A DNA stretch of 64,000 nucleotides, from positions 248,001 to 312,000 of the forward strand of contig JAUIRK010001051.1 of assembly GCA_030549495.1 (NCBI GenBank). The letters run 5' to 3'. Origin of the DNA: Nectonema munidae (Eukaryota > Nematomorpha > Nectonematoida > Nectonematidae). A model generated the notes under the pieces. The model did no database searches, was not told where the DNA came from, and was given only the letters and a program-made list of their open reading frames with translations. A program made the position numbers and the translations under genes. This document shows, piece by piece, positions 51,822 to 63,878 of the stretch (its first letter is position 1; every line of letters begins with the position of its first letter).

Positions 51822-52168
51822 TATATGAATGATGATAGTATCAGTGGTTACTCAAACGGTCAAAGTGTTTGGATTTAAGATTACTGTTTATATTATTCAG
51901 CATTTGATTAATTGTAGAAAAATTTTATCATCCTAGACTTAAGACACAGGGAAATATGATCTATATATTGACATTCATATTAAATAGTATAATCATCTAA
52001 TTTTATAATAATTCGTGAATATGAATGTATTCTATATGAGTGATGATAGTATGAGTATATACTCTAATGGCCAAAAGTTTTTGCATTTAAGATTACTGTT
52101 TATATTATTCAGCATTTCATTAATTGTAGAAAATTTTTTATCAGCCTAGACTTTATACACAGAGAAAT
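51822..52168. repeat. Two diverged direct copies of a 135-bp block
   Basis: 51822-51955 and 52033-52168 share TTTAAGATTACTGTTTATAT plus the following TATTCAGCATTT and most flanking positions. The copies are separated by 77 bases. Function unknown. Confidence 0.85.
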
Positions 52169-54760
52169 TAAAAATTAATTATTTTTCTTTCTATTTTGTT
52201 CTAGTCCTTGCTATGATTGGTGTTCCACATATTTGTATGATTTTTTATTTTTATATATAACTTTATTATTACTCTTATTTTTTCCTTTATCATGGAATAA
52301 CAGATTATTAAAAATTGATTAAACTATCATTACGTATCTACACTTAAGAATTACAAATCAGAAAATAGTTTTGATTCCTAGTTTCACAACGCCTTGACCG
52401 TTTAAAATAATTTTACAATATAAGTACATATTTATATTTTTAAATTTTTATTTTATTTATTTCAACCGCATATTTTCAAATTGCTAGTTTAAACACCGCT
52501 CTCGTAGTTTATTGCACCAAGTGTTAGAATTATTGAATTTTATATTGTAGTATCAGGAGATCCAATCTTGTTAGGAAGAAGAACATCAAATCAGCAGAGT
52601 TGGTAGCATGTCTTACTAAAATTAAATATAAGATTATCGTTCGTTCATCAACTATCAATATATTAATGATAATCGTTTATATGCATCCTTTTAAATGGAA
52701 TATATTATTTATCTTATTTTCAAAATGATTTTCTTTTTTAGTTTATCTTCATCTAGTATTTTTATAGATCTTTTAACTAAGATCATTCTCTTCTCTAAAA
52801 TCAAATTATAATAATATTGCCGAAATTTTATTGAAAGTTTTTCTTAGATTTTTGAAATTTTTTGAATTTCTATGGGTTAAGTTAATAATGTTTTTAAATC
52901 TCTATGTGACTACACAAAAATGGTTCAGGGAGAATTTGGCTTCAAGGCAATATTAAATCAATATATTTGAAGGTGAAATTTTCCTGAGGTCGAATTGACC
53001 CCCTTCCCTCAAAAAACGATGGTCTTTTAAATTTAAATTACGATGAAAATTTTCTATAATTTTATGACTACATTTTCTATCGATATTCATATTTGTAGTT
53101 TTTCCGACTAATTTTTAGGTATAAATATGACTAAACATCCTTTGAAAGAGTTATATTCAAGTGGTGGATTTATAATTTTTCGACTCTCCACCTATTTGTA
53201 ATTTTGAGACTTCAACTCCTTTTATGTATAATTTTTTTGATGACTCCATCTAATTCTATTTATATTTTTTCGATTTTGACTTTAAAAATTTATAATTAAG
53301 CCATCAACTTTTGTTTCAAATATAAGTCTTTAACTGTTCTGAATCTTAGAGGCGTATGCTTTATGGTGAAACCCAAGTTGTTTGATTTATTTTCGATGTT
53401 TTATAGTTTGGTGTATCTCAAAAGTATCTTCAAATAATTATCTATAACCTTTTTATTGAGCCAAAACAAAAACATTCAAATATTAAATTTATCCTAGATG
53501 ATTTTTTGAAAAGTTTCCAAAAACTTTCTATTCATAAACTGAACATGTTCCATTGTTCCTTTACAAGGTGCTTGTGTAATAAAAAAACTCATTCTTTAAT
53601 TTTATTGAATTTTTTAGGCTCTTTCAATGAGTCGCAAAAAACTAACGTAAGACCAAAATTATAAAGAATTTTTATGTTGCGCTTTTTCAACGTTTTACGC
53701 TAAAGACAGTGTCTAACAATTTATTTTTAAATCTAACAATTATGAATATAACTATTTTAAAATTGGAGTCGGAATCTTAATAAATATTACGACTCCAACT
53801 CCTTCTCAAAACTTCTTACTCCACCTTTTGAAAGATTAAAATTTGAATAATGCGATCCATTTGCTCATGAAGATCGTTCAAAAGATGAAATCTCTTTTTA
53901 AATGATATTTAGCAAAGAATCGCTATTGACCCTTTTATAAAGAAAATGTTTCAATTAATAATCCCAGCTGATTATTATTATTGCCTAAACGTACTTCAAG
54001 AGTTTTCAGAAAAAGTTTGTAAATCATGTTGGACCGATCTACGCTTGCTGTTGTAGTGACGCGCATGTAAATGAGTATCGGCCTTGATGAACTGCAGGGA
54101 CATGAAATCTCACTAGTCATAAGTGGGATGCGTAGTTTCATCATCATCACTCAATGGAGTACTTATCTTTTGTTGTATATGGTTTATTCCTCTTTCGATT
54201 GCTGTGCTGATATTTGCGATTCTGTTGCTGTCATAATTGTTTCAATGACTTTTCACTGTCACTTAACACTAGAAAAGCCATGGGATCGCATAGAGCCCTT
54301 AACTTTTTTCAAGAGCTACCTTTGATTATTATTCGACAATGAGCTATCCGATACAATATTGATTATGAGCTAAAATGTTTTTCTCAGCCTCTTATTTCAC
54401 TAATTGTCAACAGGCCTGCTTCACATCAAATGAATTGATTACTCTGAACTAATATGCATTCCTGCTTAAAATTAAATTTAAAAATTTTTGGAACGAATTT
54501 CTACCAAACTAGATTAGTCATCTTTTATAATCTTCACATTCTATCGACACACATATTCAGTTAGTAAATTAGTTTGTTTGAAAATGTATTAAGTACTTTT
54601 GTCTGTGAATTGATAGGTATGAAACCGTGAATTAAAATTTGGCCTTTTTAAATAGAAATTGAAGGTTAAAATTTTTGTAATAAAATTTGCTAGAAACTAA
54701 ATTTATGTGATTTAGCTATTCCATTCCCTAAGTTATATGCTATAATATAGTAGGTTATTA
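52169..54760. other. AT-rich spacer
   Basis: No gene supported. Sequence at 53.99-54.33 kb is less AT-rich and open on both strands for about 70-85 codons, but shows no splice sites or recognisable motif. Confidence 0.35.
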
Positions 54761-55173
54761 ATTTTTACCCCCTCGCCCCTGCTATATCTGTACCGCCTTA
54801 AATTATTGGGGGGAGGAGGCAGCCAACGCGTTCGTCACTTCTCTCTTACCAAGATGTGCGTATCCGTTAATATCTAATATAATGCGCGCTTTTAGGGGTT
54901 GCAGAGTGGGAGGAGTGGAGAGTTTTGGAGATGGTATCAAATAAAATTTAGGGGTCGGAATTGAAGTCATTCAGATATTTTCCTTCTCACTCCGCAAATC
55001 TGCCTAGGCTGTTCATTGTTTAAAATAAAGAGGCTTTACTGCATTTAACTTTTGTTATTTAAACATTAAATTTACAGTGCTTATTTTTAATGCTAATTTC
55101 AGATTAGATGTCAAACTATACAAGAAAGTTTCTTTGGTAGCACAAACCTCGCTATATAGGATTTTCAAAATAC
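54761..55173 (+). promoter_or_regulatory. Presumed promoter and 5' UTR of the P5B ATPase gene
   Basis: A local rise in GC (CCCCTCGCCCCTGC at 54768, a G run with GGAGGAGGCAGCCAACGCG at 54810-54832, AATGCGCGC at 54882) precedes the first coding exon by 200-400 bases. No TATA or initiator is assigned, and upstream non-coding exons cannot be excluded. Confidence 0.3.
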
Positions 55174-57105
55174 ATGGACGAAGACATCATTTCAATTCAA
55201 GGCTTCACTTTAAACAAATTAAAGTTTTTCACCGTCTGGTCATTTATCGTTCTCAGTGGAGGTATTGTTGGCCTGATTCTTTATTGGTTCCCAGAGTACT
55301 ATGTAAAATTCACCCACTCAGCATCCTCTCTCAACTCCTGTGAAAAAGTCATAATTCGTGACAAGTACAACCAGCCATTTATCTGCGATGTCCTGATCTT
55401 ACGCTCCAACAAACATTCTGGTGATCTCGTCAACTTCAACGTCGCTACGCGCTGCTTCGCCAAAGTCGCCGTGCTGAGATTCTTCTCCTTCAAGCGAAGC
55501 ATTTACATCTGGCAGAAGGACACGTTCCAGCGCCTGCCAGAGTTTTGTGAGTTTCTGAGTTGCAGGGCCTTGCACACGCTTAACGCATTATCCGCGGAAG
55601 AACAGAGCCAGCGGCTGCGTTTGTTCGACTTTAACTGCCTGACTGTGAAGCTGACTCCACTCCTCACTTTCTTCTTCAAAGAAGCGTTGTCTCCTTTTTA
55701 CATTTTCCAAATCTTTTCCTTGACCGTGTGGTACTTTGATAAATACGAATTTTATGCCTGTTTTATATTTCTTTTTTCCATAATTTCCATCTTTAAATCG
55801 ACTTATGACTTTCGTAAAAGTGAAAAAATTGTTAAAAAGTATGCGCAAGCTGTGATCTCTGTCAAAGTTCTGCGCAGTGATGGAACATTTGAGATCATTT
55901 CGTCAAAGTATTTAGTTCCAGGGGACGTTATTGAGGTTTCTTCCTACACCCATTTTGAAATGCCATGTGATGCTGTTTTGCTATCAGGTAGTTGTGTTGT
56001 GAATGAAAGTTCACTTTCCGGTGAAAGCGTCCCTGTCAATAAAATGCATTTACCCGTAACTGACGCCCCGTTTAATCTAAAATTGCATAATAAGCACATT
56101 CTTTACTGCGGGACCCAGATTATTCAGAGCCGCGTTTTCCAAGGCTCATTCGTTAAAGCACTCGTACTGAGAACGTCATTCCAAACTCTGAAAGGAAATC
56201 TCATGAAACACATTCTCTTTCCCAAGCCGACACTCGTCAAGTTTTATACGGATAGTTACAAGTACATCCAAATACTGGTAGCGTTTTCCATGATTGGCTT
56301 CGTTTATTCGGGGATTCTGCACTACGCGAATGGCGCATCTGTTTTGAAAATAATTGTGCGCAGCCTAGACATAATAACGATCGTTGTTCCTCCTGCACTG
56401 CCCCTGGCTTTGACCGTTGCAACGGTCATCTCTCAGAGCCGCCTCAAAGAGCACGATATTCTGTGCTTGAGTTCCAATTCTATCATCGCCTCGGGAGCTA
56501 TCAACTTTTTTTGCTTTGACAAGACGGGCACTTTAACGCACGAAAACCTCGATATTCTCGGTTTTCTCCCCCTCAACTCGGAAAATGAATTCTGCGAGTC
56601 TTTGTCCACGCGTGAGAGTGACTTTAAAAATTCTCTCAGCCAGGAACATGCATTCAAAGCTCTCTCTTCATGTCACTCGATTACCCAAGTGAAGGATGAG
56701 CTGGTGGGCGATCCCATTGATATCAAGATGTTCTACTTCACCAAGTGTCTTTTGCAAGAAGCCAGGTCAAGCAGCAGTCAGTACGACTTCGACGCCATAG
56801 CTTCCACAATCATAAAAAGCAAGTCTCATTTCTTTGAGTTGTCCATCTTTAGGGAGTTGCCATTTTTGCCCGATCTTCAGAGAATGAGTGTTGTTTGTTG
56901 GGACACGCAGTCAAATGGCTTTCTTCTCTACTGCAAAGGATCTCCAGAAATCGTTTCTTCCTTGTCTTCTCAATCTAGTATTCCTAAAAATTACCACGAA
57001 GAACTTAATCACTACACCTCCCTTGGATATCGCATCATAGCTTTGGCTTACAAAAGTTTATCCGATCAAAAAGTCAATCACATACAAAAGGCCAATCGCC
57101 AGCAC
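55174..57105 (+). CDS. ATP13A: P5B-type transport ATPase (ATP13A2/3-like), exon 1
   Basis: P-type ATPase of lysosomal or endosomal membranes; animal P5B pumps export polyamines or cations from the lumen. The 644 codons run from the N-terminus to the nucleotide-binding domain. An N-terminal hydrophobic hairpin (residues 18-45) precedes a cytosolic segment, M1-M2 (about 160-210) and the actuator domain with SGES (282-285). Then come M3 and M4 with VVPPALPLALT (PPALP, 406-410), which marks P5B rather than P5A, FDKTGTLT with the phosphorylated D449, VGDPID and YCKGSPE. ATG at 55174 gives an N-terminus that aligns with the family start (IQGFTLNKLKF). The exon ends in phase 0 at 57105 before GTAAAT; reading on gives only unrelated sequence to 57243. 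Confidence 0.93.
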
Positions 57106-58202
57106 GTAAATCGTTTTATATTAATCTCTATGAAACAACGACGGATTCAAAGGGGATACATGGCCAAAAAGTTTGCTAAATTTTCGCATTCAATAAATGC
57201 AAACCCACCAATAATTTATAAGCACAAAATCTCTAAAATTTAAGTCTAGGTCTTATTATAAAAAAACAACATTCGTTTTTGAAGATATCATAAAAATATG
57301 ATAAAAAAATTTCGGTTCTTACGATACCAATTCATCGTTCTACACTTATTCTATGTTAATTACTTTTAAATTGATTGTTTTTTGATAATGCGGTGAGAAT
57401 AGATTTGTAATATTTTACTTGTTCTATAGTGACAAAAAATGATTTATTAGAGGTGAATTTTATAAGTTATTCATAAATATTCTACTATTGACACTTTTTG
57501 TGGCTTTCTTACAATTAACTTGAGCTAATTAACTGTCTTTGATTCTCTAAGTTCTTGGGCTTGATTACGTTGTTTTTCATGCTTCAACTCATTTTTCTTG
57601 CACATTCTTTGAAAAACAAAACATTTTTCTAAAACAAAAACTAATGCTGTTGCTGAATTTTCAAGAGATGTTTCATTATGCATAAAGTCAGCATTCATTG
57701 CCTTGTCTTTGCTAATGTTTTCTTTAGAAAAAGAAAATGTGATAAAACATTGCTTATGTGTTTTTCAATTTTTCTCTAAAATATTTGATCCCTACGGCAA
57801 ATTGCTGCTTTCTCCTTCTCATCTTTGCTTCCATTATTTTTGCATTTCCCTTCTTCCTGTCAAAATATTTTATTATTTCTAAAAAAATCTTTGCTTTGAT
57901 ACTGCCTGTGTGTAAATATAGGCATTGCAAATCAGAGAAAAATGCACAATTGCACACTTTTTTAGATAAAAAAATCAATCATTTATCACGTATTATTTAC
58001 ATTCACCTTCCAAGGCCTTTTTCACAATGCGTATAAAAAAGGTGAGTGAGTGTGTGTGTGACAAAGATAACAAAGATAATAATGAATGTTGTAGTGATGA
58101 GGTTGATGAGTGTAGTGTTTTTTGGTTTTCTTTTTTCCTCTTGGTTGTAACGCCGATATCATAACATATTTGTGGTTGGACAGGATATAAAGAAACAATA
58201 TA

Positions 58203-59907
58203 TAGTAGACTCCCTCTATTATTAAGACCACCGTTGGGACCACTTCAAGTGGCGTTAATAGAGAGATGGTCTCAATAAAGAGTAGTCACTACACTACATA
58301 CTCATCAACACCCATTACATAGGAAAATTATTTTACAGTTTAAATCTACAAAAACTAAAAAAATAAGCATTCATTTTGAATTAAAGAAATGTGTGATTAA
58401 TGTCTTGCGTAGAATTTGTCTTGCGTTCAATGATTTTATTCTGAAGTACCTCAATAATTCTATCAATGTCTTTTAACGACTCTTCCAAACTTTGTTCTTG
58501 AAAATGTGTCAGGTCTATTGCTGTTGAAAGTGCTTTGGACAGTGAGGCAGTTGTTGACTTGGTTTGAGGGAGATCTTTTTCTTCAAAGTCATATCTGAAA
58601 GATATTTTGTTTGACTAGTAATACATGAAGATGGTACTATTTCATCAAAAAGCTCTTTCTTACCGTTTTCTGATAAATTTTCAACGGTTGGCAAATGGGG
58701 TCGAGGAAGTTCCAAAAGTTGAGCAAAGTCAATGTTATTATCTTTTTCTACTTCAGGGATATCAATAGATGGTGTCGTTTTGCAGCGAATAATAGAGCTC
58801 TTTTCCACTGTTTGTAGATTTAGTTTCTTTTTCAGAAGATGCAATCCAATGATAAAACCAACCAAAACATTTTACTTTATAAGTGCAATATCATCGTCCA
58901 TCTGAGTTATATAATGTTAAGTAACAATCTTCGTTTATAGTCGCTTTGAAATTTTTAATGATGCCCTGGTCAAGGGCTGCAAAGCTGAAGTAGTATTAGG
59001 GGGCAAGAAAAAGTAGTTTAGCACTGGTTAGTTGTTAACGGGGATGAGTAGGGTAATTATCAAGCATCAATATGACATGTCTCTTTTGTATTTTCATGCT
59101 TTATGATTGGCATGGTAGGTCACAGCTAAGCTCGGAAACCTAGACCAGTCTCATCCATATTGTAAATATTCTCAGGTGCATACCCAGAAAGAAGATCTGG
59201 AAATTTATTCTGAAATGCTTCTATTGAACCGCGTAAGCCAGCCATCAGAGGCTTTAAAATTTGTTAAATTGAGCCTTAAACTTATAGTGCGAGTTTTTTC
59301 TTCAATTATTGTTCCAGACACAGGTATAGCATTTTTCTGGCTTTTTGGTACCATGTCCATGTGGTTTTTTCAAGTTCATCGCTAAGTCTTTCGAAAATAA
59401 ACTTGGTAAGAGAGAAATAATGACTTCAACGCAACAGAAACAAAAAAGGAGCAAAAGTTTATGTGAGCGCTGAGCAGTGTTTACACGGCGTTCGACACTT
59501 TGAATGATTTATAAGGTGTTGCCATACGAACAGTCAAAGTTTGGTGTATTAATCAAACCTGTTTTTACTTTTAAAATGCTTCTCTTTAGTACTGCCATCT
59601 TTTTGTCACTGCTACAACGAATGCATTATGTTTCTAAGCTGATGTTTGCATCTACAAAACAATGCAGTTTGAAAGAAAAAAAAATAAAATACTGATATGA
59701 AAGCAACAAGGGATCGCATTATCTGGAGTAGAAATTAGGATTGGGACCAGATAAGCAAGTCTCAATCCTGAACAGAGAGCTGGTCGCTATAGATTAGAGG
59801 AAGTAAAGACTATGCTGAAAAATAGACAAACACTGGGGCTGTAAGAAAATGGTCGCATTAGCGATCTGACCTTTTTAGAGGGCTGGTCGCTAAGCGGAAC
59901 TCTACTG
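58203..59907 (-). mobile_element. Degraded pogo/Tigger DNA transposon with TA target sites
   Basis: The left end TAGTAGACTCCCTCTATTA (58203) and the right end, the inverse of CAGTAGAGTTCCGCTTAG (59907), share the TAGTAGA-type terminus of Tigger elements. TA lies outside both ends (58201-58202, 59908-59909). The minus strand carries transposase pieces: FKASDGWLTRFNRS (about 59260), NMDETGL (59161-59141), LMLDNYPTHP (about 59067-59041), PNTTSALQPLDQGIIKNF (about 59000-58945) and an acidic tail (58865-58515). These are the DDE motifs of the Tigger/CENPB family in the right order but in several frames. The N-terminal helix-turn-helix is missing. At 1.7 kb it is shorter than a full element. Confidence 0.85.
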
Positions 59908-59932
59908 TATTCATCATTATTATTTAAGAATT

Positions 59933-59994
59933 GTTTGTGACGATCGCACCCATCCTTACGAATAATGCGGTCCCTCCCAGAATGCTGAATCCAG
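59933..59994 (+). repeat. Dispersed repeat of unknown family, copy 2
   Basis: GTTTGTGACGATCGCACCCA, then TCCCTCCCAGAATGCTGAAT. It aligns over about 60 bases with the reverse complement of 24036-24094 at roughly three quarters identity by eye. It lies 25 bases beyond the end of the Tigger element. Confidence 0.65.
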
Positions 59995-61204
59995 GATCTA
60001 CCTGTAGATATCATAAATGTAACGTACAAAATATATAAAGTATACATGGTCTTGCTACAGAATCAATAATGATTAATATTAAAAATCCTAAATTTTGCGC
60101 GCTCGAGAATATTATGATTGAAATATAGAGCTTGAGATACGTAGACCAGTTATAGCTAGAGTTTCTGATTTCTCTATAAAATAATTTTTTCGAGAAGTGA
60201 GATATAGATAGGGGGAATTGGTGAGACTTGGGGAAATAGAATAATAAACGCTGTAAACACCAATATGGATGCATAAAAACTTAGCCGACTCTTCTTTCAA
60301 AATAAAACTTTACAAAAAAGCTATAGCGCTCAAATAACTCATTTTTTCTTGAGATAAAAAGTGAGCAATTCCTGCCTCATCATAATTTCAATTCTTTATT
60401 TCTCATTTGCCTTGCAGTCTTATAGTTGCAAGTTTTTAAACAAGTTTTCACTTTTTGCAAAAACAGACAAAACTCGAATTTTTTTGTGTTCTTAAATAAA
60501 TTTAATGTTGTATGGATAACAAGTTATCAACTGATGGTCTAGAAGTTTCAAAATAAAGATAGAAAAATAAAAAGATCCACTTTCCCGAGTCCTCTGTCTA
60601 ATTTCTCGAGAGTCACCACTGAGCTTAAAAATTGTTCAAGTCTTCAGATATCTTGAGAGAGGAACTCTACTTATAGTTTTTTAAATTTTTGTTAAATGAG
60701 AGATTTTCTCTAAATTTGAAATAATAAATCAATCAAATTTGCTTTTAAAAAGTTATTTTGAGAGGAATTCTAAAAAGACTTTCACTTTATATAGATTTCT
60801 GGAGAATTTACATCATCTCGATCGATATTTCCCATTGTTATCTTCCTCAATAAACTGTATATGTTTCTTCACTTTTTTAACAGTGTATATTTAAAATTTT
60901 ATTTCAATTTTATTAGATGAATGAGGAGCACATTACACATATTTATGAAATAATAAATTCAAATATAACTTGGTCCTTTGTTTTACTCTATTTTTTATTT
61001 TTTCATTGTTAATAACTACTTGTGTCATTCATTTTCCAAATATTCTCGCCTTTTATACACAATTTTTTACAGATATCATCTGTTTTTGATTCATTTGAAA
61101 CTTCTTGATTCATTTTATCATCCATACAGAAAAATCTAATTCAAAACTTTTTTCCTCTTTTATATCACATCCTATGAGTGAAATACACGTGCTCTATAAA
61201 ATGG

Positions 61205-61335
61205 GCGTGAGTAGGGTTGGTTAGATGCTGGATTCGAAACTCAAGATCTTGGGTTCGATCCCGCATAGTTCTATACAAGCGGCGCAATTGTGCCTTCTCG
61301 ATGAAAACACCATATGGTACCTTTACCTTTATACA
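61205..61335 (+). repeat. tRNA-derived SINE, copy 3
   Basis: A tRNA-like head with A box TTGGTTAGATGC (61217-61228) and B box GGTTCGATCCC (61252-61262) is followed by the body CATAGTTCTATACAAGCGGC, then GAAAACACCATATGG. Compared with copy 1, 18 bases just after the B box are missing between two CA dinucleotides. The sequence on to about 61435 may belong to the element, but it has no second copy here. Confidence 0.85.
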
Positions 61336-61455
61336 TCTCGACACCGCTGATGTACACTCCAATTTGTCTACGGACTCGGCTAAAAGGAAAACATTGAAAA
61401 ACTTGGCGATGCCGGTCATCAAAAGATAGTGCGAAAAAGAAGATTATGGAAGCTG

Positions 61456-61563
61456 ATAACCCGTTAACGACCAGAATAATCAGACGATATCTAATGTAAA
61501 GCAGAAGATTTGTATTAAAGAGCTTTGATAAACGCAGACGATTTTATTTTTTTAACGAGTTAA
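61456..61563 (-). mobile_element. piggyBac-like MITE, copy C (diverged)
   Basis: ATAACCCGTTAACGACCA at the left, CAGACGATATCTAA, GCAGACGATTTTA and AACGAGTTAA at the right. The order matches the reverse complement of copies A and D, but about 20 bases shorter and with many changes. The right TTAA (61560-61563) is intact; the left has become ATAA. Confidence 0.7.
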
Positions 61564-62248
61564 ATTCCTAAGTTACTTCTTTTATCCAGTTCAAGATTGA
61601 TGAATGCAAAACCTATTTCGCTATCATAATTGTGAATTGGGGAATGATTTAAATTTTACTTGCTTACATTTCGATAAAGATTTCTTTTCGGGAAAAGAAG
61701 CAAATGCAAACTATTTTCCACTTTGTTTTTCAAAGCCAATCGAATTGATCTTCATCTTTGGAAATCGTATATGCTTCTCTTAGGGCTATCCTTTTCGTGA
61801 TTTCTTTCGACCTTGCTGAATATCTTTACGATTTTTGCCTAAATTCGGTTCATGCATAATTTCCATGTAAATTTTAATTTGTATTCATTTTTATTTTCTC
61901 TTTCCTCGTTCTTCGATACTATTCCACACTTTTTGCTTAATAATCATGTCTACCTCTGACTGGAGGGAGACACTGCTCAAAAACTGTAAATAATGGGTTC
62001 AATCATCAAACATTTTTGACAGCTAAAATTAAAAAGTTCGTGACCTAAAAATTTTAGCCTGCGAAATATCACAGATACAAATGATTTACAGTGGTTGGAA
62101 TATAATTTTTTCTAGAAATATTTTTTAAAATATCTTTCGTCTTAATTTTCTTAAGACTTAGAGTGAAATGTTAAGAACTTTTTCGATTACCAAATCTTTC
62201 GACTTATCTGTCATTTCTCAATTTTGAGGTTATTTTTTTCATTTAAGC

Positions 62249-62499
62249 CAGGAGTTGTCGAACTGGGATCCGTAATCTATATGACATTTCTCCCTTTTAA
62301 AATGAGTACAAAAAGTTGATAAATATTTTTAATAAATATCTCACATATGTAAATTTTCTTGTACATTGATGCGACGAGGGTATATGCAATTTACTTATAT
62401 GTTTTTAAAATTTTCATCTTACTAAATTTTAATTTCGTCTCTCTAATCCTTTTGTAAAGTTCAATTCGACTCGGCCTGGCCAATTTTTGGCCATCCCTG
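62249..62499. mobile_element. Small hAT-type MITE
   Basis: A 251-bp element from CAGGAGTTGTCGAACTGG to the inverse of CAGGGATGGCCAAAAATTGG. Flanks ATTTAAGC (62241-62248) and ATTCAAAC (62500-62507) match at 6 of 8. No coding capacity. Confidence 0.55.
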
Positions 62500-62702
62500 A
62501 TTCAAACAATATAAAATATACGCACTAAAGTCTAGGTGTCATGTGCAAACAATTTGAGATCAGTACCCTTTCAATTTATGTTAAAGCCCCTCCCCCTTCC
62601 CTCCCACTAATTTCTAATGCTTGTTATATTTTAACTTTTTTTTTATATAAATAATATGTCTTAGAATTAAAAAAAAAATTAAAGAAATTTATTTTTCCAT
62701 AG

Positions 62703-63122
62703 CTCGAAAAAGATTTGACGTTTCTCGGATTAATCATATTTGAGAATAAGCTGAAAGAAGAATCAATAGACGTGATCAAGAAGTTGCGAGATGCCAGAAT
62801 TCGCTTGGCCATGGTGACGGGCGATTCTCTCCTAACGTCCATTTGCATAGCGAATGAGTGTGGCATGGTGCAGTCTTCCAGCACTCAATCCAAGAAAATC
62901 ATCAGAGCCGCGAAGTTTCCCACCGACGCAGCCTTCAACAGGGACGGCCTCAACCTTCGCCTGGAGATCGAGGACTTCAACTCGAGCCGCTCTCAAAAAA
63001 TGAGTGCTGTTTCTAGCCCTGGTCTCTGTCAAAATTATTCTGATGGAGATAATTTCAATAAATTGGACTCGCTAAACAGTAATCGTTGTTATCCTCCATT
63101 TGCATTCATTCTCGTTTACTTA
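62703..63122 (+). CDS. ATP13A: P5B-type transport ATPase, exon 2 (gene continues beyond the window)
   Basis: After a TTTCCATAG acceptor, 140 codons in phase 0 continue the pump: LEKDLTFLGLIIFENKLKEE, VIKKLRDARIRLAMVTGD and ANECGMV. This is the P-domain hinge and the segment before it. Exon 1 ends NRQH, so the joint reads NRQHLEKDLTFLG, as in the family. The hinge reads MVTGDS where most P-type pumps have MVTGDN. A serine-rich variable loop follows. The exon probably ends at 63122 before GTAAGG, but another donor is possible. The remaining membrane segments must lie past the right edge. Confidence 0.88.
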
Positions 63123-63740
63123 GTAAGGCTGTGCAAAGTTGAAGGCTGAAAAATCCGTCTCAGCCTCTCTTCTCTAAAATACGATGAAGTATTTTAAATG
63201 TTGCAGATTTTTGCCATGACTGAATTTATATAACCTTCTACTCTCCTATCTTATTGGCTTACAAAGCTTTCTAATTTTATTACTAACTTATCTATTAGCT
63301 TAATCAAATCTTATTTGCAAAAATTAAGGAAAATCTAAGTAAATTAGTGTTGATAAATTAACTTGGTTCACTTGTACACATACTTCTAATGCAAAAAAAA
63401 AACAAAAATACTGTTTAAGTCCTCAAATCATAACTCAACGAAAAACCTTCCTTTGATTTTTCTTTTAAATTGAGTAGGAATGTTATGTCGAGTGTCTTGA
63501 AATTTTTGAGTTGGCAAATCTTTAATCTCTTGCAAGAAGGGAAAACTTTACCATGTGTATGTAGCAAACTTTGTTCATTAATTAAAAATTGTTTTGGAAT
63601 CAATTTTTGAAAATTTTAAATAATCATGTGATTAATGGCTCTACCTGATTATAATGCACGCGGAATCTTAATAAGATGGCTCAAAGGATACCATTTGTCC
63701 ATCATAAACCGATGAAAAGGGGTCAGGAGTTAGTTTCGGT
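63123..63740. other. AT-rich intron sequence of the P5B ATPase
   Basis: No further exon recognised before the MITE. Confidence 0.4.
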
Positions 63741-63878
63741 TTAACCCATTTAGGACCAATGTTCCTATTTTGGAACATAAGTAATTTCATCTTCGTCTGC
63801 TTTTTTCAATGACTTTGAATATAAATCGTCTGCGTTTTTTTAGATATCGTCTGCTTTGCTTGGTCTTAAATGGGTTAA
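63741..63878 (+). mobile_element. piggyBac-like MITE, copy D, with TTAA target sites
   Basis: A 130-bp element (63745-63874) from CCCATTTAGGACCAA to TTGGTCTTAAATGGG, flanked by TTAA at 63741-63744 and 63875-63878. The terminal inverted repeats match at 14 of 15 bases. Same length and orientation as copy A, with only two differences seen. Confidence 0.9.

Larger units (their letters stand above)
57106..62702 (+). other. P5B ATPase intron (5.6 kb) full of transposons
   Basis: From GTAAAT (57106) to TTTCCATAG (62702). It contains the Tigger element (58203-59907), a dispersed repeat (59933-59994), a SINE (61205-61335), a piggyBac-like MITE (61456-61563) and a hAT-type MITE (62249-62499). 57244-58200 and 60005-61200 are plain AT-rich sequence with no gene. 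Confidence 0.75.

Noticed and set aside
53935-54325. Open frames on both strands in a less AT-rich patch
   Set aside because: No motif, no splice signals and no clear strand preference.
61205-61265. Possible tRNA gene (A and B boxes present)
   Set aside because: The anticodon and acceptor arms do not pair as in a tRNA, and the same head plus body recurs at 16.9 and 46.9 kb, so it is a SINE.
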